Made by a program: the position numbers and the translations under genes
Notes under the pieces: model-generated
The model's database searches: none
Told to the model about the DNA's origin: nothing
What the model saw: only the letters and a program-made list of their open reading frames with translations
DNA from: CAVSRC01 sp963730325
GTDB taxonomy: Bacteria > Pseudomonadota > Alphaproteobacteria > Rhizobiales > Kaistiaceae
Assembly (NCBI GenBank): GCA_963730325.1
Contig: CAVSRC010000005.1
Span: 1-64,000 of the forward strand
DNA: 64,000 bases
Direction: 5' to 3'
In this document: piece after piece, positions 50,235 through 59,251 of the stretch
How the letters are laid out: each line of letters begins with the position of its first letter
Numbering within the stretch: position 1 is the first letter of the stretch

Positions 50235-50647
50235 CTCTCGCGGTGGAAGACGCCGAAGCGGAAGCCGAGATAGGAAGCGCCCATGGCGATGGCCGTGCTC
50301 ACCACCTGCGCGGCGAACGGCCATGTCGCCGGCCAGGCCAGCAGGATTCCCGCATAGACCAGATAGTTCAGCGCATTGGCGCTGCCGGCGACCGCGACGA
50401 AGCGGGCGAATTCGCCGAAGCTCGGCGGTGTCTTGACCGCGAAGGTCACGTTGCGGTGCATCAGCCAGGCGAACACCATGGCGCAGGCGATGGAAATAAG
50501 CCGGCTGACGAACGGGTTGAGCCCGGCGAGATGGATGAGGCCGAGATTGATGCCGAGGTCGACCACAAAGGCGCTGCCGCCCGAGAAGAGGAAGCCGCCC
50601 CAGTGACGGAACGAGCGGTAGTCGAGCGGCGCATGGTTCCCGGTCAT
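50231..50647 (-). CDS. GtrA-family membrane protein
   Basis: The 138-residue protein has four hydrophobic helices and the GtrA pattern: HWGGFLFSGGSAFVVDLGIN, NPFVSRLISIACAMVFAWLM followed by HRNVTFAV, and GSANALNYLVYAGILLAW. GtrA proteins help flip polyprenyl-phosphate-linked sugars. It is the last gene in the GT2-HpnK-GtrA run, with its ATG overlapping the HpnK stop, so its substrate is probably produced by the GT2 enzyme. Confidence 0.9.
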   Translation of the reverse strand: MTGNHAPLDYRSFRHWGGFLFSGGSAFVVDLGINLGLIHLAGLNPFVSRLISIACAMVFAWLMHRNVTFAVKTPPSFGEFARFVAVAGSANALNYLVYAGILLAWPATWPFAAQVVSTAIAMGASYLGFRFGVFHRES

Positions 50648-51507
50648 GTCAGCCCGCCCGCCCAGGGAAAACCGGCGGCGTCGCGCTCCGTCACGTGCCA
50701 GATGAGCGCCGGCAGGTCGTCGCGGCCGGCGAGATAGGCGTGTTCCTCCGGCCGCCGCTGGGCGATCTCGTCGGCCGCGCCCAGCGCGTCGTCCGCCAGG
50801 CCCGGATGGCACATGATCATCGGCCGCGGCCCGGGCTGGATCAGGAAAGCGTCGAACTCGCGGGCATAGGGCAGGGCGCCGAAGGTCGAATAGCCGGAGA
50901 AGCCGCGATTGGTGGCAAAGCCCGCCGCCTCGACCGTCTGGCGGAAGCCGAGGGCCAGCATCGCCGCGCTCAGCGCCTTGCCGGCCACCACCCTGCGCCC
51001 GAGGATCGCAGCGATGCGGTCGGCCGGGTCGCGGACGAGCGGCCCGCCTGCGGGGAAACGGCGTTGCAGCACCGTCACCAGCGCCGCGCGAATGCCGGGC
51101 AGCGCATGGACGTGGTGATGGCCGTCGATGAAATCGGGCGGTGCGCCGGCCACCGCCTCGAAGCGGTCGAGCTGCCGGTCGATCTCGCCGGCAACCTCTT
51201 CTCTGTCGATGGCGCGGCTGACCGCCCGGCTGACCACCCTGTCGGGCGGCGGCAATGTGCCCCCCGGTGCGAGCTTGGGCATGGGCCCCAGTGGCGCCCC
51301 GAAGGTGAAGTTGAGATGGAGCCCGAGGGCGAAGCGGTGGCGCAGCGCCACCGCTGCCGCCGCCACGTCTGGCCACATCGGCATGTTGACCATGGCGCTG
51401 GTCGCCGACAGCCGGCCGGCTTCGGCCAGCGCCAGGATGCCGTCCGAAATGCCCCTGGTCATGGCGAAATCGTCGGCGCAGAGGATGACCGGCGCCGGTG
51501 CCGTCAT
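50644..51507 (-). CDS. ChbG/HpnK family polysaccharide/carbohydrate deacetylase
   Basis: The 287-residue protein has VILCADDFAMTRGISDGIL with the metal-binding DD, LGLHLNFTFG with the H-x-N, and DFIDGHHHVHALPGIRAALV with the H-x-x-H pattern, as in the YdjC/ChbG/HpnK deacetylase family. These remove acetyl groups from chito-oligosaccharides or hopanoid head groups. In a GT2-GtrA context it could deacetylate a lipid-linked sugar. Its ends overlap neighbours by 4 bases, indicating coupling. Confidence 0.9.
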   Translation of the reverse strand: MTAPAPVILCADDFAMTRGISDGILALAEAGRLSATSAMVNMPMWPDVAAAAVALRHRFALGLHLNFTFGAPLGPMPKLAPGGTLPPPDRVVSRAVSRAIDREEVAGEIDRQLDRFEAVAGAPPDFIDGHHHVHALPGIRAALVTVLQRRFPAGGPLVRDPADRIAAILGRRVVAGKALSAAMLALGFRQTVEAAGFATNRGFSGYSTFGALPYAREFDAFLIQPGPRPMIMCHPGLADDALGAADEIAQRRPEEHAYLAGRDDLPALIWHVTERDAAGFPWAGGLT

Positions 51508-52502
51508 GCCGGCCTCTTTGCCGGCTTCGCCCTGGACACCGCGGCGGCGGGGGCGGCGGCGCCGGCCGTGCCGATCTCCTCGGAGACCACATAGAGCGGC
51601 CGCGCCTTCACCTCCTCGTAGATGCGCGCCAGATATTCGCCGATGACGCCGAGCGAGACGAGCTGCACGCCGGCGAAGAACATGATCGACACGATCAACG
51701 ACGGGAAGCCGGGCACGTCGATCCCGACGAAGAGGCTGCGCAGGAGGAAATAGACGCCATAGGCGAGCGCGGCCAGCGAGACCAGCGCGCCGATATAGGA
51801 CCACACCTTGAGCGGCAGGGAGGAGAAGGAGACGAAGCCGTCAAGGGCGAAACGCGCCAGCTTGACGAAGCTCCAGTGCGACGTGCCGACGAAGCGGTCC
51901 TGCGATTCGAAGGGCACCACGGCCGATCGAAAGCCGATCCAGGCGTAGAGGCCCTTGGAGAAGCGCGTGCGCTCGCCCAGCCGGTTGATGGCATCGACCG
52001 CCTGCCGGTCCATGAGCAGGAAATCGACGACGCCGAGCGGCAGCCGCGTCTGGGCGATGTGGCGGAAGACGAAATGGAAGAGCCGCGAATAGAGCCGCCG
52101 CAACCAGCGGTCCGAATCGCGGCTCCGGCGCTGGCCGAAGACGATTCTTGCGCCCTTGCGCCATTCCGCCACGAAGGCCGGCACGATCTCCGGCGGATGT
52201 TGCAGGTCGGCGTCCATGATCACCACCGCATCGCCTTTGGCGTGGCCGAGGCCGGCGGCGATGGCGATCTCCTTGCCGAAATTGCGGCTGAAGGAGATGG
52301 CGGCGAAGCGCGGATCGGCGGCGTTCAGGTCGCGGATGCGGGCGAGCGTGTCGTCGGTCGAGCCGTCGTCGACGAACAGCACCGACCAGGCGAAGTCGTG
52401 CCCGTCGAGGGTCCTGTGCAGGTCCGCCACCAGCGCGTCGAGGCCGTCGGCCTCGTTGAGGACGGGGATGACGAGGGTGATCTCGGGGCGCTCGGGAACC
52501 AT
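51504..52502 (-). CDS. Polyprenyl-phosphate glycosyltransferase family 2 (ArnC/Dpm1-like)
   Basis: The 332-residue protein has a GT2 domain: ITLVIPVLNEADGLDALVAD, VLFVDDGSTDDTLARI, AVVIMDADLQHPPEIVPAF (the DAD metal motif) and VFGQRRSRDSDRWLRRLYSR, plus two C-terminal membrane helices (IGALVSLAALAYGVYFLL and PSLIVSIMFFAGVQLVSL). It should move a sugar from a nucleotide donor to undecaprenyl phosphate. It is first in the run with HpnK and GtrA. A large palindrome begins 6 bases upstream of its ATG. Confidence 0.93.
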   Translation of the reverse strand: MVPERPEITLVIPVLNEADGLDALVADLHRTLDGHDFAWSVLFVDDGSTDDTLARIRDLNAADPRFAAISFSRNFGKEIAIAAGLGHAKGDAVVIMDADLQHPPEIVPAFVAEWRKGARIVFGQRRSRDSDRWLRRLYSRLFHFVFRHIAQTRLPLGVVDFLLMDRQAVDAINRLGERTRFSKGLYAWIGFRSAVVPFESQDRFVGTSHWSFVKLARFALDGFVSFSSLPLKVWSYIGALVSLAALAYGVYFLLRSLFVGIDVPGFPSLIVSIMFFAGVQLVSLGVIGEYLARIYEEVKARPLYVVSEEIGTAGAAAPAAAVSRAKPAKRPA

Positions 52503-52508
52503 GACGGA

Positions 52509-52583
52509 CTAGTGTCCCGAATCCGAAATTCGTCGCACGTCTCGGCAGTTTCCGTACGAATTTCGGATTCGAAAGGACACTAG
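52509..52583. repeat. Large interrupted palindrome, family 1 (CTAGTGTCC...GGACACTAG)
   Basis: CTAGTGTCC followed by CGAATCCGAAATTCGT (52509-52533) is complementary to ACGAATTTCGGATTCG (52556-52571) and GGACACTAG (52575-52583), with a 3-base AAA interruption and a 22-base loop. The 9-bp ends CTAGTGTCC/GGACACTAG and the 16-bp inner arms are each perfect. It begins 6 bases upstream of the glycosyltransferase start codon. Confidence 0.9.
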
Positions 52584-52597
52584 CAACTCCATGATTT

Positions 52598-52673
52598 TAG
52601 TGTGGTTTCGGATTTGAAGTTCGTTTCCGAGCCTGCTGTTAGCGATGCAACGAACTTCAAATCCACCACACTA
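52598..52673. repeat. Large interrupted palindrome, family 2 (TAGTGTGGT...ACCACACTA)
   Basis: TAGTGTGGT (52598-52606) pairs with ACCACACTA (52665-52673); the inner arm GGATTTGAAGTTCGTT pairs with AACGAACTTCAAATCC (52649-52664) after a 3-base TTC interruption on the left. The design (9-bp ends, about 16-bp inner arms, a 3-base offset, about 23-base loop) is the same as in the element 14 bases upstream, but the sequences differ. Confidence 0.9.
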
Positions 52674-52983
52674 GAGCCATAGCGCGGTTCAGGCCATTCC
52701 CCAAGCGGCCCGCGACCGCGTGGTGAAAAGTCGCGAAACCCGCATTCGCGCGCCTTGTGAGGTCGCTAACAACGGCCGCCGGCCGGCCGGCCTATCTCTC
52801 AGGTCACAAGAGGACGGCATGGCCGCCCGGAGAGGCGAAGGAGGAAAGACGACAGGTTTCTTTTGAACAGGCTGCGGCTGCGGATTCGTCGCCCACGACG
52901 AACAGGGTGCGTCCTCCCTCCCCGCAACCCCTTGCAGTCGCAAGCCCGCCGCCGCCGGCCGCCCCCCGGCGGCGGCACCTTTT

Positions 52984-53031
52984 CCGGGGCTGCTTGACAA
53001 GGCAGCCCCGGTATCATAACGAATACGTTAT
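52984..53031 (+). promoter_or_regulatory. Promoter/operator region of the arsR operon
   Basis: A perfect 10-bp palindrome, CCGGGGCTGC (52984-52993) and GCAGCCCCGG (53002-53011), has TTGACAAG as its 8-base centre; TTGACA (52994-52999) could be the -35 element. Immediately after, ATAACG-AATA-CGTTAT (53016-53031) is a perfect 6-4-6 palindrome of the size bound by ArsR-family dimers. It lies 15 bases before the ATG at 53046. No ribosome-binding sequence is visible between them. Confidence 0.55.
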
Positions 53032-53045
53032 ATACGCTATTGGTT

Positions 53046-53405
53046 ATGAACATGACACCGGCAGAACTCGACGCAACCTTCGGCGCCCTCACCGACCCCA
53101 CAAGGCGGGCGATCCTCGCCCGGCTGATGCAAGGCGAGGCCACGGTCATGGAACTGGCCGAGCCGTTCGCCATGAGCCAGCCGGCGATCTCCCGCCATCT
53201 CAAGGTGCTGGAGCGCGCCGGCCTGATCTCGCGCAGCCGCGACGCGCAGAGGCGGCCCTGCCGCCTCGAGGTCGAGCATCTCGCCGAGGCCACCGGCTGG
53301 CTGGAGCCGTTCCGTCAGCGCGCTGAAGCGAATTACCGCCGCCTCGATACGCTCCTCGACACGCTCAAGGCCGGCGACACCGAAACGGAGGGGAAGGACC
53401 GATGA
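53046..53405 (+). CDS. ArsR/SmtB family transcriptional regulator
   Basis: The 119-residue protein is a winged helix regulator: FGALTDPTRRAILARLMQGE and PAISRHLKVLERAGLISRSR with a C-terminal helix. No Cys metal site (CxC) is present, so it is not a heavy-metal sensor; it resembles the SdpR/AHSA1-linked group. Starts at 53046 or 53052 are possible. Its stop overlaps the VOC gene (ATGA), and it probably represses its own operon through the palindrome just upstream. Confidence 0.93.
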   Translation: MNMTPAELDATFGALTDPTRRAILARLMQGEATVMELAEPFAMSQPAISRHLKVLERAGLISRSRDAQRRPCRLEVEHLAEATGWLEPFRQRAEANYRRLDTLLDTLKAGDTETEGKDR

Positions 53406-53884
53406 CAGGCATCACGCCATTCCTGTGGTTTGACGACAAGGCCGAAGAGGCCGCGAACTTCTACGTCTCCATCTTCGAGGATTCGGAGATCACCTCGGTC
53501 AGCCGCTACGGCGCGGAGGGCAAGGAAATTCATGGCCGGCCGCCGGGCTCTGCCATGGTCGTCAACTTCCGCCTGCGCGGGGCGCCCTATATGGCGCTGA
53601 ACGGCGGGCCCATGTTCAAGTTCACGGAGGCGATCTCCTTCATGGTCCATTGCACCACGCAGGAGGAAGTCGATCGTTTCTGGGACAAGCTCGGCGAAGG
53701 CGGCACGCCCGGCCAGTGCGGCTGGCTCAAGGACAGATACGGCCTCTCCTGGCAGATCGTGCCGGACGCTCTCGGCAAACTGCTGGGGGACAAGGACCGC
53801 GCCGCGGCCGGCCGCGCCATGAACGCCATGCTCAAGATGAACAAGATCGACATCGCGGCGCTGCAGAGCGCCTTCGACGGCTGA
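53402..53884 (+). CDS. VOC superfamily protein (PhnB/3-demethylubiquinone methyltransferase-like fold)
   Basis: The 160-residue protein belongs to the PhnB-like VOC family: ITPFLWFDDKAEEAANFYVS, RGAPYMALNGGPMFKFTEAI and DRYGLSWQIVPDALGKLL. The two beta-alpha-beta-beta-beta units form a small-ligand pocket. It lacks the residues for a known catalytic activity, and members in ArsR-SRPBCC operons have no settled role. It is coupled with the ArsR gene and precedes the SRPBCC gene by 13 bases. Confidence 0.9.
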   Translation: MTGITPFLWFDDKAEEAANFYVSIFEDSEITSVSRYGAEGKEIHGRPPGSAMVVNFRLRGAPYMALNGGPMFKFTEAISFMVHCTTQEEVDRFWDKLGEGGTPGQCGWLKDRYGLSWQIVPDALGKLLGDKDRAAAGRAMNAMLKMNKIDIAALQSAFDG

Positions 53885-53897
53885 AGGGCACGCCCCC

Positions 53898-54383
53898 ATG
53901 CCCCACGAACTGGCGGTGGCGACACCGAACGATTTCGACGTGGTGTGCACGCGCCACTTCGACGCGCCGATCGCCCTTGTCTTCGATTGCCACACCAGAC
54001 CGGCGCTGGTGAAGCGCTGGCTGCTCGGCCCGCCCGGCTGGTCGATGCCGGTCTGCGAGATCGACCTCGCCGTCGGCGGCGGCTTCCGCTATCTCTGGCG
54101 CAACAACGAAAGCGGCGAGGAATTCGCGCTCAACGGCACGTTCCGCGAAGTCGTCGCACCGACGCGCATCGTCCACGCCGAATCCTTCGAAGGCGTGGAG
54201 ATGCCCGAGGCGCTGGTCACCACGGTCTTTGCCGAGGCGCCCGGCGGCCGCACCGCCATGACGCTCACCATCAGCTATCCCTCGCGCGCGGCGCGTGACG
54301 CGGCGATCGCCACCGGCATGACCGGCGGCATGGGCCAGAGCTACGACCGGCTGGACGACGTGCTCGGCGAGGCGGCGACCTGA
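53898..54383 (+). CDS. SRPBCC/AHSA1 domain protein
   Basis: The 161-residue protein has the AHSA1 fold: VVCTRHFDAPIALVFDCHTR, KRWLLGPPGWSMPVCEIDLA followed by VGGGFRYLWRN, and LNGTFREVVAPTRIVHAESF. AHSA1-like proteins bind hydrophobic ligands. Together with ArsR and VOC it forms a three-gene operon often seen in alphaproteobacteria. It ends 4 bases from the converging META gene. Confidence 0.9.
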   Translation: MPHELAVATPNDFDVVCTRHFDAPIALVFDCHTRPALVKRWLLGPPGWSMPVCEIDLAVGGGFRYLWRNNESGEEFALNGTFREVVAPTRIVHAESFEGVEMPEALVTTVFAEAPGGRTAMTLTISYPSRAARDAAIATGMTGGMGQSYDRLDDVLGEAAT

Positions 54384-54387
54384 AGGC

Positions 54388-54828
54388 TCAGTTCCCGTCC
54401 GGCTCCGCCTGGAAGACGGCAAGCACCAGTCCGTTGCCGCCGATCAGCTCCAGCCGGTCGCCATTTGCCCGCCATTGCGCCACCTTGGGCAACGCCTCGA
54501 GGAACGCCCGCTCCTGCTCCCAGACATTGGCGCAGTACATGCGGGTCGTCGCGACCAGGCCGAAGGAGAGGAAGGCGCCGTCGAGCACATAGCCGCCGGC
54601 AAAGCGGTTGCATCCCGTCGTGCCGGATATCTGGCCGTCGTCGCCGAGCTCGATGAACGGCTCGCGCCGGCTGAGATCGGCCGCCTTGTCGCCGATGGAG
54701 ACCAGCCGCCAATGGGTGCCGGCGAGGCTGGCATCGGCGGCGCTGGCCGATACGGCGGCGAGGCCGGCGACGAGGGCACTAAGGGCCGCAGCCCTGGTCA
54801 GGGTTCGGAAGAGGGATTTGGCCAGCAT
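54388..54828 (-). CDS. Exported META domain (HslJ-like) protein
   Basis: The 146-residue protein has a signal peptide (AAALSALVAGLAAVSASAAD) and a META domain: SLAGTHWRLVSIGDKAADLS, ISGTTGCNRFAGGYVLDGAF and SFGLVATTRMYCANVWEQER. The two Cys (GCNR and YCAN) are the usual pair. META proteins such as HslJ are linked to heat shock and novobiocin resistance in E. coli; the role here is unknown. Confidence 0.9.
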   Translation of the reverse strand: MLAKSLFRTLTRAAALSALVAGLAAVSASAADASLAGTHWRLVSIGDKAADLSRREPFIELGDDGQISGTTGCNRFAGGYVLDGAFLSFGLVATTRMYCANVWEQERAFLEALPKVAQWRANGDRLELIGGNGLVLAVFQAEPDGN

Positions 54829-54907
54829 GGCGCTGATCTCCGCTTGGTCTCGGCCCCTCCCAAGATGCCGAGATCAACCCGAAGATTGCGGCGAGATGCG
54901 GGCCGGC

Positions 54908-55942
54908 CTACGCCGCCTCGCGCTTCGGCTGGATGAGCTTGCGGTTGACCAGCACCTCGGCGATCTGCACGGCGTTGAGCGCCGCGCCCTTTCTGAGGTT
55001 GTCTGAGACCACCCACATCACCAGGCCGTTGTCGACGGTCGGGTCCTCGCGGATGCGGCTGATATAGGTGGCGTCCTCGCCGGCCGCCTCGTGCGGCGTC
55101 ACGTAGCCGCCGGGCTCGCGCTTGTCGACCACCAGGCAGCCCGGCGCCTCGCGCAGGATCTCGCGCGCCTCGTCCGCCGTGATCTCGCTCTCGAACTCGA
55201 CATTGACCGCCTCGGAATGGCTGATGAACACCGGCACGCGCACGCAGGTCGCCACCAGCTTGATCTTGGGGTCGAGGATCTTCTTGGTCTCGGCCACCAT
55301 CTTCCATTCTTCCTTGGTGAAGCCGTCGTCGAGGAAGACGTCGATATGCGGAATGACATTGAAGGCGATGCGCTTGGGGAACTTCTTCGCCTCGACCGGA
55401 TCGGAAACGAAGATGGCGCGGGTCTGGGTGAACAGCTCGTCCATCGCCTCCTTGCCGGCGCCGGAAACCGACTGATAGGTCGATACCACCACGCGCTTGA
55501 TCCGCGCCCGGTCGTGCAGCGGCTTCAGCGCCACGACGAGCTGCGCCGTCGAGCAGTTCGGGTTGGCGATGATGTTCTTCTTGGTGAAGCCGGTGATCGC
55601 GTCGGCGTTGACCTCGGGCACGATCAGCGGCACGTCGGCGTCGTAGCGCCAGGCCGAGGAATTATCGATGACGACGCAGCCTTGCGCGCCGATCTTTGGC
55701 GACCATTCCTTCGACACCGACCCGCCCGCCGACATCAGGCAGATATCGGTGTCGGAGAAATCGTAGGCGTCGAGCGCCTTCACCTTCAGCGTATGTTCGC
55801 CAAAGGACACCTCGGTGCCCTGGCTGCGCCGCGAGGCAAGCGCCACCACCTCGTCCGCCGGGAAGCCGCGCTCGGCAAGGATGTTCATCATTTCGCGGCC
55901 GACATTGCCGGTGGCCCCGGCGACCGCAACCTTGTAGCCCAT
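54908..55942 (-). CDS. asd: Aspartate-semialdehyde dehydrogenase
   Basis: Asd reduces aspartyl phosphate to aspartate semialdehyde, the branch to Lys, Met and Thr. The 344-residue protein has GATGNVGREMMNIL (9-22, NADP binding), NPNCSTAQLVVAL with catalytic C130, STYQSVSGAG and VRVPVFISHSEAVNVEFE. The start at 55942 is fixed by the conserved MGYKVAVAGATG. It belongs with dapF (31229-32113) to the lysine/peptidoglycan pathway, though far away. Confidence 0.97.
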   Translation of the reverse strand: MGYKVAVAGATGNVGREMMNILAERGFPADEVVALASRRSQGTEVSFGEHTLKVKALDAYDFSDTDICLMSAGGSVSKEWSPKIGAQGCVVIDNSSAWRYDADVPLIVPEVNADAITGFTKKNIIANPNCSTAQLVVALKPLHDRARIKRVVVSTYQSVSGAGKEAMDELFTQTRAIFVSDPVEAKKFPKRIAFNVIPHIDVFLDDGFTKEEWKMVAETKKILDPKIKLVATCVRVPVFISHSEAVNVEFESEITADEAREILREAPGCLVVDKREPGGYVTPHEAAGEDATYISRIREDPTVDNGLVMWVVSDNLRKGAALNAVQIAEVLVNRKLIQPKREAA

Positions 55943-56204
55943 GATCCTAGAACTCCCGCTCCTCTCCCCTGGCGCCGCGATGCTCTCTTCAGCACCCGGT
56001 CGGCTCATCCCGCGGCCTGGCCGGGGAGAGCGTTCTGGCCAGGTGCGAGCGTCAGGTGGTTTTGGTAGTTTTCCCGGTCGTTTTGGGCATAGATAGCCGC
56101 TCGCCGGCGACGGGCGCCGGTTGAGCCAGGGACGCGACAATGGTGAGACGCGTGATCATGCGATCGCCCCGCGGGAAATCGCGCCCCTTCTACGCGAAAG
56201 GCCC

Positions 56205-56654
56205 ATGAAGTCAACGGACAAGCATGTCGCGCGGGAAATCGCAACCGTTGCCGCCGCCGCCTTCGCGCTCGCCCTCCTGGCGGCGTCGGCGGCCGCCAGC
56301 GAGCGCATGAGCGCCGCCGACATCAGGGCCACTTTCGACGACGTCACCCTCGACGGCGTCTATTTCGACGGCACCTATTTCACCGAGACCTATCACGACG
56401 ACGGCAGCATCCGGTATTGGGACGCGGTCTCCGCCGATAGCGGCGAATGGTCGGTCCAGAACGGCCAGTTCTGCACCTTCTACGCCGGCCAGCAGGGCGC
56501 CTGCTTCGCCGTCGAGCGCGACGGCGCCAACTGCTTCACCTTCATCGAGAAGGATGCCGACACCGGCGCCGTCGACCCCAAGAAATGGACCTCGCGCGGC
56601 TGGATCCGCGGCCACGACAACACCTGCACCGACGTCCCCGAGGCCAGGCTTTGA
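56205..56654 (+). CDS. Small exported protein of unknown family
   Basis: A 149-residue protein with a signal peptide (VAREIATVAAAAFALALLAA, cleavage near AAAS). The mature part is acidic with Tyr/Phe-rich repeats (GVYFDGTYFTETYHDDGSIR and YWDAVSADSGEWSV) and four Cys (QFCTF, GACF, NCFT and TCTD), suggestive of two disulphides. I do not recognise a named family. It is divergent from asd with 262 bases between. Confidence 0.7.
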   Translation: MKSTDKHVAREIATVAAAAFALALLAASAAASERMSAADIRATFDDVTLDGVYFDGTYFTETYHDDGSIRYWDAVSADSGEWSVQNGQFCTFYAGQQGACFAVERDGANCFTFIEKDADTGAVDPKKWTSRGWIRGHDNTCTDVPEARL

Positions 56655-56699
56655 GCCCGGCGCCGAGGCCTTCCCCGTAAGCATCGCCCAAATCCTCGC

Positions 56700-56978
56700 A
56701 TGAATCAGACTCTCGACCTCTACGCCGTTCTGCTCTGGATCGCGGTCATTGCCGTCTTCGGCCTGTTCTTCTGGCTTGTCGGTGCCGTCATCTGGAACGA
56801 CATCAGGCGCCTTTCCGCATTCATCGAAGGATGGCCTGAGCGCCGGCGGCAGCGGCTCGCCCGCGAAGAGAAGGAGGGCCGCCCGCCGGCGTGGAAACGG
56901 GCGTTGCGATTGCTGCTCCAGGTCGTCGCCATTGTGGGGGCACTCGCCCTGGTCTGGCTCAAGGTGAGGACGCTTTGA
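56700..56978 (+). CDS. Small two-helix membrane protein
   Basis: The 92-residue protein has two hydrophobic helices (DLYAVLLWIAVIAVFGLFFW and LLLQVVAIVGALALVWL) with a basic, Glu/Arg-rich loop between them (RRLSAFIEGWPERRRQRLAR). I do not recognise a family. It follows the exported protein by 45 bases in the same direction and precedes mntH by about 190 bases. Confidence 0.65.
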   Translation: MNQTLDLYAVLLWIAVIAVFGLFFWLVGAVIWNDIRRLSAFIEGWPERRRQRLAREEKEGRPPAWKRALRLLLQVVAIVGALALVWLKVRTL

Positions 56979-57032
56979 GGCCCCACCCGGGTCTCCGGTC
57001 TGCCGTCCCGCCGCCAAAGGCGAACGGCATCA

Positions 57033-57081
57033 TTGACTTGCCCGCGGGCGGTGCCTAGATTGCGAATAGTTTGCATTCGCA
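57033..57081 (+). promoter_or_regulatory. mntH promoter with Mur-like manganese box
   Basis: TTGACT (57033-57038) and TAGATT (57056-57061) are separated by 17 bases, a good promoter. Directly overlapping the last base of the -10, TGCGAAT (57061-57067) and ATTCGCA (57075-57081) form a perfect 7-bp inverted repeat with a 7-base centre containing TTTGC. This agrees with the manganese-responsive Mur/Fur sites found before mntH and sitABCD in Rhizobiales. Mur bound with Mn2+ would cover the transcription start and repress. Confidence 0.75.
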
Positions 57082-57168
57082 GCTTGGTGTTCTTCTAGAT
57101 CCCGCCATGCCTGTCGCCCGGTTGGGGCCTGTCGCAATCCGGCGCGGCGGCCGCGGAAAGGATGAGTT

Positions 57169-58476
<1,308 letters not shown>

Positions 58477-58479
58477 CGG

Positions 58480-58503
58480 GGAATAGCGTAGGAATAGTGG
58501 TTG
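58480..58503. repeat. Degenerate GAATAG repeat after mntH
   Basis: GGAATAGCGTAGGAATAGTG, just after the mntH stop, is a broken copy of the GAATAGCGAATAGTG unit that forms the palindrome at 42117-42181. No matching inverted arm was found nearby. Confidence 0.45.
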
Positions 58504-58613
58504 TGGGATCGCGGCGGCTTTGAAATCGTTCCTCTAAACAAGTGTTCGCGCGGCGACCGCCAGCTGGCATCGATGCATTCTCTGAACAATCATGTGTTGC
58601 TCAAGGAGACGCC

Positions 58614-59213
58614 ATGTTGAACCGACCCAGGCTCTTTCCGGCAGCTACGGTTCTGATGCTTGCAACTGCGCTAGCCGCCGGTTCTTCGGCAGCAGCCGTC
58701 GACGAGCCATCGACCGTCGATCTCGCGACATTCACCTGCCAAGAGCACACAGACGCGTATAGCGGTGGCCCCAAGTCCACAGACTATACAGCGGATCGCC
58801 AAGTCTTCTTGATGATCTGGCTTGCGGGATATGTGGACCCGGCAAGCAAGGGTATCGATATCGAAGCGATCACGACCCGAACCAAAAACGTCTTGGAAAT
58901 CTGCGACGAAAACCCGCCGCTCAAAGTGCTGGACGCGTTTGGCAAGGCATCGGCGGACGTCAAGCCCGACGCGCAGGACACCATCGAGGCCGCCAAGCTC
59001 ACATGCTTTGTCATCGGCCTGACCCCCGGGAGCGCAGAGACAATGAATACAGTGGTCGCCTGGCTCTCCGGCCAGCGCGCGGGGCTCGCCAGGGAACAGG
59101 TCTTCGACTTTGAAAAGGTCAAAGCCGATGCCAAGGCCGTGCTGAGCTATTGCGCCGACGACAAGCACAAGATGTCGGACCTCGGAGCGGCGCTCGAAGC
59201 GATACGGCGCTAG
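58614..59213 (+). CDS. Exported protein with two HdeA-like domains
   Basis: The 199-residue protein has a signal peptide (PAATVLMLATALAAGSSAAA). Two HdeA-like units follow: TFTCQEHTDA... with Cys 42 and 97, and KLTCFVIGLT... with Cys 131 and 180. Each has a Cys pair about 50-55 residues apart and a WL-x-G motif (MIWLAGYV and VAWLSGQR), as in acid-stress HdeA chaperones, which are normally one domain. An AAGGAG ribosome-binding site marks the ATG at 58614. The first half has slightly AT-richer codons than neighbours. A periplasmic acid-stress role is inferred. Confidence 0.7.
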   Translation: MLNRPRLFPAATVLMLATALAAGSSAAAVDEPSTVDLATFTCQEHTDAYSGGPKSTDYTADRQVFLMIWLAGYVDPASKGIDIEAITTRTKNVLEICDENPPLKVLDAFGKASADVKPDAQDTIEAAKLTCFVIGLTPGSAETMNTVVAWLSGQRAGLAREQVFDFEKVKADAKAVLSYCADDKHKMSDLGAALEAIRR

Positions 59214-59251
59214 TTTCTCAGGCTCGACCGGCCTGGCGACTTTCCCGCCCG

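Larger units (their letters stand above)
52503..53039. other. 537-base divergent region: two palindromes and the arsR control region
   Basis: It separates the minus-strand glycosyltransferase gene from the plus-strand ArsR gene. It contains the palindromes at 52509-52583 and 52598-52673, a GC-rich block with the CCGCCGCCG/CGGCGGCGG hairpin near 52945-52977, the palindrome with central TTGACA at 52984-53011 and the operator-like palindrome at 53016-53031. I see no convincing coding frame in between. Confidence 0.6.

Noticed and set aside
56170..56241. Repeated GCGCGGGAAATCGC before and inside the small exported gene
   Set aside because: Only two copies of a short, GC-rich string are present; one is in the coding sequence, so chance is a sufficient explanation.
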